A program made the translations under genes and the position numbers. A stretch of DNA of 42,928 bases, taken from Gammaproteobacteria bacterium (GTDB lineage: Bacteria; Pseudomonadota; Gammaproteobacteria; Pseudomonadales; Azotimanducaceae). The notes under the pieces are model-generated. The model was not told where the DNA came from and did not search any database. It was given only the letters and a program-made list of their open reading frames with translations. The stretch is from positions 1-42,928 of the forward strand of contig QJYB01000097.1 in assembly GCA_003247835.1 (NCBI GenBank), written 5' to 3'. Shown here piece after piece: positions 1 through 8,476 of this stretch; positions within the stretch are counted from its first letter, which is position 1, and the number at the start of each line of letters is the position of its first letter.

Positions 1-1677
1 AGCTTTCACGTCGACGGGCAGGCGCCGTACGAGGATGTCCTGGCGCTGCTGAACATCGACGATCCCGGCGGGAGCCGCGGCGGATTCGACTTCAATTCCG
101 ACCTGCACATCGAGATGGGAGATGCGATTACCCGGCTGGACGTGATGTCGGATCTCACCGGACTCGCACTGGAAGCGCCCGGGGAGCTCGCCAAAGCGCC
201 GGACGATGCGGTCCCTTCGGAGCTGACCCTGAGCTTCCTGGATCAGTATCAGGCCGTCCGGTTCCGCTACGGCAGTGCCCGCGGTTGGCTGCACGTGGAC
301 GGTACCCCGCTCAGAGGAGCCATCGGCTTTTCAGCACCGCCGCCGGTCATCGACGCCCGGGAAAATGTTCTGGTGCTCGGTGGACGCGTTGCCGGCTTCA
401 GCCTCGACGAGGTGGTGCCCGACCGCGGGGGTGACGGGGCAGGTGCCGGGGAGCGTGATCTGCTGCCCATACCCGTAGAGCTCGCCGGGCTCGAAGCCGG
501 TGCGATCGACGTGAATGGCGTGCTGTTCCACGATGTGCGGCTTGAAGGCCGCATCGGCGCCGGTCCTTCTGCGGACGTCAGCATCTCCGTCGACAGTCCG
601 GATCTGGTCGGCCACGTCGGTGTACCGGCAGCAGGGCCCATCGCGCTGGACCTGGCATTGCTCCGACTGCCGGCGAGCGACGTCAGCTCGGATGCGGATC
701 CGCTGGACGTGGCCATTCTGCCGCAGCTGGTCGATGCGGACGTCAGCGTTGCCCGGTTCCTCGTCGGTGAGAAAGACTACGGTCGCTGGAACTTTCGACT
801 GCGGCCGGAGCCCGGCAGTGTGGCGCTGCTCGATCTCGACGCGGAACTCCGTGGAGTGCGGATCGTCTCGGACAGGCTTGTCTGGGACGGTGCTGACAAC
901 AGCAGCCACTTCGTGGGTACGCTGACGACAGACGATCTGGCCGAAGTCATGCCGCAGTGGGGTTATGCCGCGAGCGTGAGCACCGAGCAGGCCTCGATGC
1001 AGGGTGATCTGCGCTGGCGCGGCTCGCCTGCGGCGGTAGATCTGGAGCGTCTGGTGGGAGAAGCCTCTTTCGAAGCGAAGAACGGCCGGTTTCTCGACGT
1101 GACCCAGGGTACCGACGCCATGAAGATCTTCTCGCTGGTGAACTTCTCCAAGATCGCCCGGCGGCTCAACTTCGATTTTTCGGACGTGGTCGGCGAAGGG
1201 GTCAGCTTCGACACCGTGACCGCCACGACAGAATTCGAGGAAGGTACGATGCGGTTTGTCGAACCCATGAAGGTGAAGGGTTCGGGATCGAGCTTCCGTG
1301 TCGCCGGCACGGTGGACCTGGTGGAAGGGCGGCTGAACAACGAGATGATCGTGACGCTGCCGGTGACCAAGGGGCTGCCCTGGTACGCCGCCTACGTGGC
1401 TCTGGCCAATCCGCTGGCGGGTCTGGGCGTTCTCGTTGGCGAGCGGGTGTTTCGCAAGCCGCTGGAGCAGTTCTCCAGCGCCAAGTACGAGGTGAGCGGC
1501 ACGCTGGACGATCCGGTGCTCAAGTTTGTCAGCGTCTGGGATACCCGTATGGACCGGCCCCAAGTTGGACTGGAACCGGAGACGCCGGAGGCCGGTGTCG
1601 AGGCCGCGCCGGCCGAGAGCGACGTGCCGCGGCCCGTTGCGCCAGCCGAAGAAACGGCGCAGAACACAGGAATGTAG
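1..1677 (+). CDS. yhdP: YhdP family AsmA-like envelope lipid-transport protein (5' truncated)
   Basis: The reading frame is open from the first base, so only the C-terminal 558 residues are visible and the true start lies outside the window. The family (YhdP, with TamB and YdbH) comprises large inner-membrane-anchored periplasmic proteins that move phospholipids towards the outer membrane. The visible part has the beta-rich, low-complexity AsmA-like pattern. It carries the conserved C-terminal block around the PVTKGLPWYAAY stretch, followed by a hydrophobic segment (ANPLAGLGVLVGERVF). A Pro/Ala/Glu-rich tail ends the protein. The next gene, tldD, starts 3 bases after the stop, as in many gammaproteobacteria. 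The signal anchor cannot be seen here. Family identity is fairly sure; the transport role is family knowledge. Confidence 0.9.
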   Translation, partial: SFHVDGQAPYEDVLALLNIDDPGGSRGGFDFNSDLHIEMGDAITRLDVMSDLTGLALEAPGELAKAPDDAVPSELTLSFLDQYQAVRFRYGSARGWLHVDGTPLRGAIGFSAPPPVIDARENVLVLGGRVAGFSLDEVVPDRGGDGAGAGERDLLPIPVELAGLEAGAIDVNGVLFHDVRLEGRIGAGPSADVSISVDSPDLVGHVGVPAAGPIALDLALLRLPASDVSSDADPLDVAILPQLVDADVSVARFLVGEKDYGRWNFRLRPEPGSVALLDLDAELRGVRIVSDRLVWDGADNSSHFVGTLTTDDLAEVMPQWGYAASVSTEQASMQGDLRWRGSPAAVDLERLVGEASFEAKNGRFLDVTQGTDAMKIFSLVNFSKIARRLNFDFSDVVGEGVSFDTVTATTEFEEGTMRFVEPMKVKGSGSSFRVAGTVDLVEGRLNNEMIVTLPVTKGLPWYAAYVALANPLAGLGVLVGERVFRKPLEQFSSAKYEVSGTLDDPVLKFVSVWDTRMDRPQVGLEPETPEAGVEAAPAESDVPRPVAPAEETAQNTGM

Positions 1678-1680
1678 CAG

Positions 1681-3129
1681 ATGACGCAAGCGCTTCTGGA
1701 AGACGCCAGGCAACGGCTCTGGGTACCGGCAGGCATCGAGCAGCAGGACGTCGACCGCCTCATGGGTCGACTGATGGGTCGGGACGTGGACCTGGGTGAG
1801 CTGTACTTCCAGTACCAGCGCCACGAGAGCTGGGCGCTGGAGGACGGCATCGTCAAAGACGGCGCGTACAGCGTCGACCAGGGTGTGGGTGTGCGGGCGG
1901 TCGCAGGTGAAAAGACCGGTTTCGCCTACGCCGAGGACATTATGCTGCCCTCGCTGACTGCGGCGACGGAAGCAGCCCGCTCCATCACCCGTCTGGGTCA
2001 GTCCGGCAGCGTACCGGCGCCGTTCCGCCAGACCGTGCCCGCACGTTACGGCGCCACGGATCCCATCCGCTCGGTTTCCGAGGAGGTCAAGGTGGCGGTG
2101 CTCGGCCAGGTGGACACGCTTGCGCGCAGCCTGGATCCCCGGGTCAGGGAGGTGAACGTCCGGCTGGCCGCGAGCCACGAATCCGTGCTCGTGGTGGCGT
2201 CGGACGGTACGCTCGCCGCCGACGTTCGACCGCTTGTGCGTCTGGACGTGTCGGTCATCGTCGAGCAGAACGGTCGTCGGGAGCGTGGCTCTGCCGGCGC
2301 CGGTGGCCGCTTCGAGCTGTCCCGACTCGTTGCTGACGGCACGGCGGAAAGCCTGGCGAAAGAGGCGGTCCGCACGGCGCTCGTGAACCTGGACGCGGAG
2401 GACGCACCGGCGGGACCCATGACGGTGGTGCTCGGTCCCGGCTGGCCGGGCGTGCTGCTGCACGAAGCAGTGGGGCATGGGCTCGAAGGCGACTTCAATC
2501 GCAAGGGATCATCCGCATTCTCTAATCGTGTCGGCGAGCAGGTCGCCTCGACGCTGTGCACTGTGGTCGACGACGGCACTCTGGACGAACGACGCGGTTC
2601 GCTGACCGTGGATGACGAAGGCACACCCACCCAGGCGACGGTGCTCATCGAAAAAGGCATCCTCAAGGGATACATGCAGGACAAGCAGAACGCGCGTCTC
2701 ATGGGGGTGTCCAGCACCGGTAACGGACGTCGGCAGTCCTATGCGCACATGCCCATGCCGCGAATGACCAATACCTTCATGCAGCCCGGTACGCACGATC
2801 CCGAGGAAATCATCTCGAGCGTCGGCAAGGGTATCTACGCAGTCAACTTCGGCGGCGGGCAGGTGGACATCACCTCGGGGCGGTTCGTTTTCTCCGCAAC
2901 CGAAGCCTACCGGATCGAGGGTGGCCGGCTGACCCGGCCGATCCGTGGCGCGACCCTCATCGGCAACGGTCCGGAAGTGATGACCCGCATCTCCATGGTG
3001 GGTAAGGACCTGGCGCTCGACCGCGGGGTAGGTGTCTGCGGTAAGGATGGTCAATCCGTGCCCGTGGGAGTCGGCCAGCCGACGCTCAGGATCGACGAGG
3101 TGGTGGTGGGCGGAACGAGTACGGGCTAG
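1681..3129 (+). CDS. tldD: TldD metalloprotease subunit
   Basis: TldD is the catalytic half of the cytoplasmic TldD/TldE (PmbA) zinc protease, which degrades unfolded peptides and matures microcin-like modified peptides. The protein has 482 residues, close to the usual 481. It carries the metal motif HEAVGH (HExxxH) at residues 261-266. Cys453, in a GVCGKDG context, matches the third zinc ligand of the family. The ATG is 3 bases after the yhdP stop. The gene ends tail-to-tail with darP, the two stop codons sharing the palindrome CTAG. The partner pmbA lies just beyond darP, so both subunits are encoded locally. Some relatives carry a nitrilase-like gene between yhdP and tldD; there is none here. 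Confidence 0.97.
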   Translation: MTQALLEDARQRLWVPAGIEQQDVDRLMGRLMGRDVDLGELYFQYQRHESWALEDGIVKDGAYSVDQGVGVRAVAGEKTGFAYAEDIMLPSLTAATEAARSITRLGQSGSVPAPFRQTVPARYGATDPIRSVSEEVKVAVLGQVDTLARSLDPRVREVNVRLAASHESVLVVASDGTLAADVRPLVRLDVSVIVEQNGRRERGSAGAGGRFELSRLVADGTAESLAKEAVRTALVNLDAEDAPAGPMTVVLGPGWPGVLLHEAVGHGLEGDFNRKGSSAFSNRVGEQVASTLCTVVDDGTLDERRGSLTVDDEGTPTQATVLIEKGILKGYMQDKQNARLMGVSSTGNGRRQSYAHMPMPRMTNTFMQPGTHDPEEIISSVGKGIYAVNFGGGQVDITSGRFVFSATEAYRIEGGRLTRPIRGATLIGNGPEVMTRISMVGKDLALDRGVGVCGKDGQSVPVGVGQPTLRIDEVVVGGTSTG

Positions 3130-3653
3130 GTCAACGGACCCGCTTCCTCGGTGTCGCGGAGAAAACGGAACAGAGCCCGCGCGTCGGTTTTCCGTCGCGA
3201 TTCGTCCGGCGCCGTGCGCACCCGCGAGATCAGCCGACGCAGTTGCTGACGGTCGGCATGAGGATGCGCATCCAGGTATTCGGTCAGCGCGTCGTCGTCC
3301 TCGAGGAGCCTGCCGCGCCATTGTTCGAGCTGGTGAAACTCGTAGCGTGCTTCCGCCGAATCGCCTTCGAGCCGGGCCAGGGCTTCGCGGATGGGTTCGG
3401 GGTCGGTTCTACGCATGAGCTTGCCGATGAACTGCAGCTGACGGCGCCGGCCTTCGTGGGCACGGATCCGTCTGCAGGCATGGATCGCATCGGCCAGCTC
3501 GTCGGGCAGGGGTATGCTCGAGAGCTCGCCCGGCTCAAGCGCCACCAGCCGGGCGCCGATGCTTTGCAGATCGAGAGCCTCGCGTTTACGCTGCGTCCTC
3601 GACACCGTGGCGGGGGATTCTGTCCGCGTTGAATCTCGATCGGGATCCGTCAT
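3126..3653 (-). CDS. darP: DarP/YjgA (DUF615) 50S ribosome-assembly factor
   Basis: A 175-residue, highly charged, mostly helical protein of the YjgA/DUF615 family (about 183 residues in E. coli). The family associates with late 50S precursors and helps mature the peptidyl-transferase region. Recognisable conserved stretches are SRTQRKREA near residue 19, [19 protein letters not shown] in the middle, and the C-terminal RRLISRVR and ARALFRFLR blocks. The start is ATG. It is transcribed away from pmbA, with 55 bases between the two start codons, and convergently with tldD (4-base overlap). Its place between tldD and pmbA is the conserved one. Identification rests on sequence pattern and context. 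Confidence 0.93.
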   Translation of the reverse strand: MTDPDRDSTRTESPATVSRTQRKREALDLQSIGARLVALEPGELSSIPLPDELADAIHACRRIRAHEGRRRQLQFIGKLMRRTDPEPIREALARLEGDSAEARYEFHQLEQWRGRLLEDDDALTEYLDAHPHADRQQLRRLISRVRTAPDESRRKTDARALFRFLRDTEEAGPLT

Positions 3654-3708
3654 GTAGCGCCAGCACCAGGCGGGTGGTCAACAGCCAATCAGGGTAGCGA
3701 ATAAACGC

Positions 3709-5055
3709 ATGACGAACCAATTACCCGATCTCCGGGACAGCGAGCAGCGTCTGAAAAATCGGGTGCAGGACATCCTGGCCGAAGCCGGGCGGCAGGGAGC
3801 CAGCGCGGCGGAGGTGTCGGTCAGCGAGGACGTGGGTCTTTCGGTGACCGTCCGGATGCGGGATCTCGAGTCCGTGGAGTTCAACCACGACCGGGGCTTC
3901 GGCATTACGGTCTACTTCGGGCAGCGCAAGGGCAGCGCCAGCACATCGGACAGCTCCGTCGAGGCGATCCGTGAAACCGTGCGTGCCGCGGCCAACATCG
4001 CCCGTCACACCCAGGAAGATCCCTGTGCCGGACTCGCCGATCCGGACAGGATGGCGCACGACCTGCCGGATCTGGATCTCTACCACCCCTGGGACATCGA
4101 TCCCGAGGCGGCTCAGACACTGGCGCTGGAGTGCGAGGCGGCCGGCCTCGGCTTCGATCAGCGGGTCAGGAATTCCGACGGCGCCAGCGTCAGCAGCCAG
4201 CGCAGCTGCCGCGTCTACGGCAATTCCCACGGCTTCGTCGGCGGCTACGTCGGCAGTCGTCACTCGATCTCCTGTGTGCTGATCGCCGCGGATGACGCCG
4301 GGATGCAGCGCGACTACTGGTACACGACGGATCGGAATCCGGACGCCCTGGAGGCGGCCCGAGCCGTGGGGCTGGAAGCAGGCAGGCGGGCGGTGGCGAA
4401 GCTGTCGCCGAGGAAGGTCAAAACCGGCGCGTTTCCTGTGGCGTTTTCCGCGCAGACCGCCGGTGGTCTGGCCGGGCACCTGCTCGGCGCCATCAGCGGT
4501 GGGGCGCTGTACCGGCGCGCCTCGTTCCTGCCGGACTCGCTGGGTGCTCAGGTGGCAGCGGAGCACCTGACGTTTTCGGAGGCGCCGCACCTGCCGGGTG
4601 CGCTCGGCAGCGCTGCCTTCGATGGAGAAGGCGTTGCGACGGCCGCGAAGGCTTTCATCGATCGAGGGAGCGTTGCCAGCTACATCCTGTCGAGTTACTC
4701 GGGACGCAAGCTCGGCCTCGCCACCACGGGCAACGCCGGCGGCGTGTTCAATCTGACCGTTTCCGGCCGGACGCTGCCGGTGGATGAACTTTTGAAGGAA
4801 CTGGGCAGCGGACTGCTGGTCACGGACCTGATGGGTCAGGGCGTGAATCCGGTCACGGGAGATTACTCCCGCGGTGCCACGGGGTTCTGGGTGGACCGTG
4901 GAGAGATCGCCTATCCGGTGGACGAGATCACCATCGCCGCCAACCTCAAGGACATGTTCAGGGGTCTGGTGTGTCTCGGTGACGACCTGGACATGCGCGG
5001 CAACATCCGCGCCCCTACCGTGCTGATCGACCGCATGACCCTGGCGGGGGACTGA
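3709..5055 (+). CDS. pmbA: PmbA/TldE, partner subunit of TldD protease
   Basis: PmbA (TldE) is homologous to TldD but lacks the HExxxH metal site. The family forms a TldD-TldE heterodimer in which PmbA supplies structure and substrate contacts. At 448 residues it has the normal length (about 450). Conserved segments include RDLESVEFNHDRGFGITVYFG near residue 45, the GVFNLTVSG block and the C-terminal GNIRAPTVLIDRMTLAGD end. No HExxxH motif is present, as expected. The ATG at 3709 has only a weak purine stretch upstream. The stop lies 9 bases from the end of the convergent mgtE, and no strong terminator hairpin is evident between them. Confidence 0.96.
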   Translation: MTNQLPDLRDSEQRLKNRVQDILAEAGRQGASAAEVSVSEDVGLSVTVRMRDLESVEFNHDRGFGITVYFGQRKGSASTSDSSVEAIRETVRAAANIARHTQEDPCAGLADPDRMAHDLPDLDLYHPWDIDPEAAQTLALECEAAGLGFDQRVRNSDGASVSSQRSCRVYGNSHGFVGGYVGSRHSISCVLIAADDAGMQRDYWYTTDRNPDALEAARAVGLEAGRRAVAKLSPRKVKTGAFPVAFSAQTAGGLAGHLLGAISGGALYRRASFLPDSLGAQVAAEHLTFSEAPHLPGALGSAAFDGEGVATAAKAFIDRGSVASYILSSYSGRKLGLATTGNAGGVFNLTVSGRTLPVDELLKELGSGLLVTDLMGQGVNPVTGDYSRGATGFWVDRGEIAYPVDEITIAANLKDMFRGLVCLGDDLDMRGNIRAPTVLIDRMTLAGD

Positions 5056-5064
5056 TTTCGAACA

Positions 5065-6402
5065 TCAGGCGTAAACCCAGGTCGCGAGCCCGAGAAAGGT
5101 GAAGAAACCGGCGACGTCCGTGACCGTAGTCAGCACCACGCCTCCGGCAATGGCCGGATCGATCTTCATGGCCAGGAGAATGCTTGGCAGCAGGCTGCCC
5201 GAGATGGCGGCGATGAGCAGATTGATGATCATGGCGCTGGCGATGACCACGCCCAGGGTGACGTCGTTGAAGGCGACTGATGCCACCACAGCCACGAGTC
5301 CGGCGAGCAGGAAGCCGTTCAGGGCTGCAAGCAGAAACTCCCGGTTCAGCAGAAACAGCAGGTTGGCCCGACCAATCTGACCCACGGCGAGACCCCTGAT
5401 CACGAGGGTCAGGGTCTGGGTCCCGGCTATGCCGCCCATGCTGGCGACGATGGGCATCAGCACTGCCAGCGCCACCACCTTGGCAATGGTTTCTTCGAAG
5501 ACGCTGATCACCCAGGCGGCGAGCAGGGCGGTGAGCAGGTTGATGGAGAGCCACAGAATGCGGCGTGGTGCCGAACGGAGGATGGGCGCGAAGGTGTCGT
5601 CCTCGATGTCCAGACCCGCCGGTGCCAGCACCGCTTCCTCCGCATCCTCGATGATCACGTCGACTACGTCGTCGATGGTGATCCGGCCGATGAGCCTGCC
5701 GTCGGCATCTACGACGGGTGCGGAGACCAGGTCCTGCTCCGAGAAGATCCGCGCCACTTCCGTATCCGGCAGATCGAAGGAGATGGCCTTGGCCTCGGAG
5801 TTCATCACCTCGCGCACCGTTACCGTGGGATCGGCTGTCAGGAGCGTGGTGAGGGGCAGAATGCCCACGTACTCGTCGCTGTTGTTCGTGACGACCAGTG
5901 TGTCTGTCGTTTCGGGCAGCTCCTTTTTCAGTCGCAGGTAGCGGAGCACGATCTCGACTGAGTGACGTGGCCGGACGGTGATCGTGTCCGTGTTCATCAG
6001 GCCGCCCGCCGTATCCTCCGGGTACGACAGAACTGCCTCGAGCCGGGACCTGTCGCTGGCATCCAGAGACGCCAGCACCTGAGCGGAGACCGTTTCCGGA
6101 AGCTGCTGCAGCAGGTCCGCGAAGTCGTCCGTATCCAGATCGGCGCTCGCGGCGACCAGGGCTTCGGTATCCATGTTCTGGAGAAACTCTGCCTGCACGT
6201 CGTCGTGCAGGTACTGCAGAACCTGGCCGTGCTCCTCTTCGTCGATGAGCTCCCAGAGCACGCTGCGTACTTTCGGCGGGGTGGATTCCAGCAGTACGGC
6301 CAGCTCCGGCGGACGCATGGATTCCAGGAGGAACCGGGTATCGTCGACCAGGCCACTGCCGTGCAGGCGGATCGCGCTTTCGATCTGTTCCTGAATCTGC
6401 AT
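5065..6402 (-). CDS. mgtE: MgtE family magnesium channel/transporter
   Basis: MgtE proteins are homodimeric inner-membrane Mg2+ channels gated by cytoplasmic Mg2+. The 445-residue product shows the full order: an acidic helical N domain (about 1-130), two CBS domains (about 136-190 and 198-255), a plug helix rich in acidic residues (DVVDVIIEDAEEAV), and five membrane helices from about 281 to the end. The pore signature PIVASMGGIAGTQT is at about 317-330. Asp429, in TTVTDVAGFF, corresponds to the pore Asp of the family. It lies 101 bases downstream of ptsO on the same strand and may be the last gene of the rpoN-ptsO train or have its own promoter. No Mg2+ riboswitch is evident upstream. Confidence 0.95.
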   Translation of the reverse strand: MQIQEQIESAIRLHGSGLVDDTRFLLESMRPPELAVLLESTPPKVRSVLWELIDEEEHGQVLQYLHDDVQAEFLQNMDTEALVAASADLDTDDFADLLQQLPETVSAQVLASLDASDRSRLEAVLSYPEDTAGGLMNTDTITVRPRHSVEIVLRYLRLKKELPETTDTLVVTNNSDEYVGILPLTTLLTADPTVTVREVMNSEAKAISFDLPDTEVARIFSEQDLVSAPVVDADGRLIGRITIDDVVDVIIEDAEEAVLAPAGLDIEDDTFAPILRSAPRRILWLSINLLTALLAAWVISVFEETIAKVVALAVLMPIVASMGGIAGTQTLTLVIRGLAVGQIGRANLLFLLNREFLLAALNGFLLAGLVAVVASVAFNDVTLGVVIASAMIINLLIAAISGSLLPSILLAMKIDPAIAGGVVLTTVTDVAGFFTFLGLATWVYA

Positions 6403-6503
6403 CTGAAATCTCAGCCGTTCTCATGAGTCCGAAGGCGCACGGATCACACGCGGCGGCAAGATTACCAGAAGTGGCCTCGGGGCAGAGTGCCCGTAGACGG
6501 GAC

Positions 6504-6773
6504 CTATTCGCCCTCGCCGAAACGATTGGCGATGAGCTCGCTGATGGCGTCCAGCGCAGCTATCTCGTCCTCACCCTCAGCACGAAGCGTGAGCCGTGTG
6601 CCGATCGGAGCGGCCAGCAGCATGACGGCCATGATGCTCTTCGCATCCACCGCTTCCTCACCACGCGCCAGCGTAACCCGGCTTTCGAAGGTCTTTGCCA
6701 GGTTGACCAGCTTACCGGCTGCCCGAGCGTGCAGCCCGAGCCGGTTGACGATGGTGACGGCGGACTCCTGCAC
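6504..6773 (-). CDS. ptsO: HPr-like phosphocarrier NPr of the nitrogen PTS
   Basis: NPr carries phosphate from EI-Ntr (PtsP, not in the window) to PtsN; the system is regulatory and transports no sugar. The 89-residue protein is an intact HPr fold. The active-site His15 is in GLHARAAGKLV, and Ser46 is in the KSIMAVMLLAA helix, the regulatory-serine position. The start is GTG, preceded by a good GAGGAA Shine-Dalgarno that overlaps the end of rapZ; only 9 bases separate the genes. The neighbours (rapZ, ptsN, hpf, rpoN) identify it as NPr and not as the sugar-PTS HPr. No EI or EIIBC genes are nearby. Confidence 0.95.
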   Translation of the reverse strand: MQESAVTIVNRLGLHARAAGKLVNLAKTFESRVTLARGEEAVDAKSIMAVMLLAAPIGTRLTLRAEGEDEIAALDAISELIANRFGEGE

Positions 6774-6782
6774 AGCGGTTCC

Positions 6783-7637
6783 TCAGACTTCCGTCTCGCG
6801 ATGGCGGACCAGGACGTTGCCGAACCGTCCGTGGAAGTGGTTCCACAGCCGCTCGGACATGTAGACGCTACGGTGCCGTCCACCGGTGCAGCCGACGGCG
6901 ACAGTCATGTAGGCTCGATTGTCCGCTTCGAAACGCGGGATCCACCGTTCCAGAAACCGGACGATGTCGTCGAACATCTCGTTCACCGCCGGTTGTGCCT
7001 GCAGGTAGTCGATGACCGGTGCGTCCTTCCCGGTCAGCGGGCGCAGTTCGTCCACCCAGTGAGGGTTGGGAAGGCAGCGGATGTCGAAGACCATATCGGC
7101 ATCGACCGGCACGCCGAACTTGTACCCGAAGGATCTGAAGACGAGCGAAATGCCGGTGCGGTGCTGATGTGCGATCTGATTGCGCACCGTTTCAACCAGC
7201 TCGCCGCTGCGCATGAGTGTGGTATCGATGGTCAGGTCTGCCAGGCTGGATATTCCGGCCAGCAGGCGCTTCTCGGATTCGATAGCCTGCAGAAGATCGG
7301 TTGACTCGTTGGTGAGCGGGTGACGACGACGGGTCTCACTGAATCGCTTCACCAGCGTTCCTGTCAGCGCGTCCAGGTAGATGACCTCACAGTCGACTCT
7401 GGCCACGTCGATCCCGGCGTGAAAGTTCGGGAAGCTGGTCAGGCCGTGACTTCTTGCATCGATGCAGACTGCGTAGCTCTCTTCGCGATGCCCGGGCTCC
7501 GTGAGAATGTTCTTCACCAGTGAAGGCAGCAGCTCCACGGGAAAATTGTCGATGCAGTTGTAGCGGGCATCTTCCAGGGCCCGGAGCGCAGTCGATTTCC
7601 CGGAGCCGGAACGACCGCTGATGATTATGAGCTTCAT
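6783..7637 (-). CDS. rapZ: RapZ RNase adapter / nucleotide-binding protein
   Basis: In enterics RapZ senses glucosamine-6-phosphate and delivers the sRNA GlmZ to RNase E, so it tunes GlmS and amino-sugar supply for the cell wall. The 284-residue product has an N-terminal P-loop, GRSGSGKS, at residues 8-15. The conserved SFGYKFG...DMVFDIRCLPNP block is at 169-191. The C-terminal RNA/metabolite-binding signature GCTGGRHRS is at 249-257. Length and motifs are canonical. The ATG overlaps the ptsN stop (ATGA), so the two are probably translationally coupled. Whether the GlmZ circuit exists in this organism cannot be judged from the window. Confidence 0.97.
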   Translation of the reverse strand: MKLIIISGRSGSGKSTALRALEDARYNCIDNFPVELLPSLVKNILTEPGHREESYAVCIDARSHGLTSFPNFHAGIDVARVDCEVIYLDALTGTLVKRFSETRRRHPLTNESTDLLQAIESEKRLLAGISSLADLTIDTTLMRSGELVETVRNQIAHQHRTGISLVFRSFGYKFGVPVDADMVFDIRCLPNPHWVDELRPLTGKDAPVIDYLQAQPAVNEMFDDIVRFLERWIPRFEADNRAYMTVAVGCTGGRHRSVYMSERLWNHFHGRFGNVLVRHRETEV

Positions 7638-8098
7638 GCCGCCTGACTGGCGAGCAGCCCGGTGAACACCTCGAAAAGCTGCTCATCCGAGGTTGCGGCG
7701 CGCAGGCGATTGCGGTTGTCTGCGTTGCCGTAGAGTCGTGCCAGGGCAGCCAGAATCTCGAGATGGGCGGAGGTTTCTTCGGGCGGCACGATCAGAACGA
7801 AGATGAGGTCGACGGGCTCACCGTCGATGGCGTCATAGTCCACCGGTGTGGCGAGGGTCAGGCAGGCGGCATGGATCCCGCTGCACGGCAGACGGCAGTG
7901 AGGGATCGCGACGCCTTCGCCGAGTCCGGTGCTGCCGAGACGTTCCCGATTCATGAGCTCATCGAAGAGCTGACGGGCCGAGAGCTCGTAGTGTTCTGCA
8001 AGCAGATCGCTCGCGTATTCCAGCAGCCGTTTGCGCGAGTTGGCGGCAACGCCGGATCGCGTGCAGCTCACGTCGAGGATGGTTCGAATGTCAATCAT
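7634..8098 (-). CDS. ptsN: PtsN, EIIA-Ntr regulatory protein
   Basis: PtsN is the terminal phosphoacceptor of the nitrogen PTS and controls K+ transport, phosphate sensing and envelope functions through protein contacts. The 154-residue protein is a PTS EIIA type-2 domain. The phosphorylated His is His67 in the GEGVAIPHCRL motif, preceded by the typical NRERLGSTGL loop. There is no attached membrane component. It lies 8 bases after hpf and overlaps rapZ by 4 bases, in the standard rpoN-hpf-ptsN-rapZ-ptsO order. Confidence 0.96.
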   Translation of the reverse strand: MIDIRTILDVSCTRSGVAANSRKRLLEYASDLLAEHYELSARQLFDELMNRERLGSTGLGEGVAIPHCRLPCSGIHAACLTLATPVDYDAIDGEPVDLIFVLIVPPEETSAHLEILAALARLYGNADNRNRLRAATSDEQLFEVFTGLLASQAA

Positions 8099-8106
8099 GC
8101 GATAGT

Positions 8107-8406
8107 TCAGCGGCCGTGGTGGCGATCCTGGTTCTTTTCCTTGTGTTTGAGAACCTGACGATCGAGCTTGTCCGTGAGCTTGTCGATGGCAGCGTACATG
8201 TCATCGCAGTCCGCGTCCGCGAACAGCTCCGCACCACTGATGTGGATGGTTGCTTCTGCTTTCTGTCTGAGCTTGTCGACCGTCAGGATCACGTGTGCGG
8301 TAGTGATGTGATCGTAGTGCCGTTCGAGTTTCTGGAGCTTGTCCTCGACGTAGGATTTCAGGGCGTCCGTAACGTCGACGTGATGTCCCGAGATGCTCAG
8401 CTGCAT
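8107..8406 (-). CDS. hpf: Short ribosome hibernation promoting factor HPF
   Basis: Short HPF binds the 30S decoding region in stationary phase and, with RMF, helps form 100S ribosome dimers. At 99 residues it is the short (gammaproteobacterial) form without a C-terminal dimerisation domain. It shows the S30AE/YfiA pattern: an N-terminal MQLSISGHHVDVTDAL strand-helix, the ERHYDHIT segment and the ADADCDDMYAAIDKLTDKLDRQ helix. The C-terminus is basic (KHKEKNQDRHHGR). A near-perfect Shine-Dalgarno, AGGAGG, sits just upstream of the ATG on the minus strand, the strongest ribosome-binding site in this gene train. Seventy bases separate it from rpoN. Confidence 0.96.
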   Translation of the reverse strand: MQLSISGHHVDVTDALKSYVEDKLQKLERHYDHITTAHVILTVDKLRQKAEATIHISGAELFADADCDDMYAAIDKLTDKLDRQVLKHKEKNQDRHHGR

Positions 8407-8476
8407 TAAAACCTCCTATGACTCTGGCGCTGAATGAAACTGACGCTGGAAGGGCGTGAGCCGGGACAACGCCCGC

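Noticed and set aside
331..2478. 715-codon minus-strand open frame
   Set aside because: It is the antisense shadow of yhdP and tldD, has no recognisable domain and a His/Arg-rich composition typical of antisense frames in GC-rich DNA.
5015..6424. 469-codon minus-strand open frame over mgtE
   Set aside because: It is an alternative frame of mgtE with low-complexity Gly/Arg/His composition; the overlapping frame has the full MgtE domain set.
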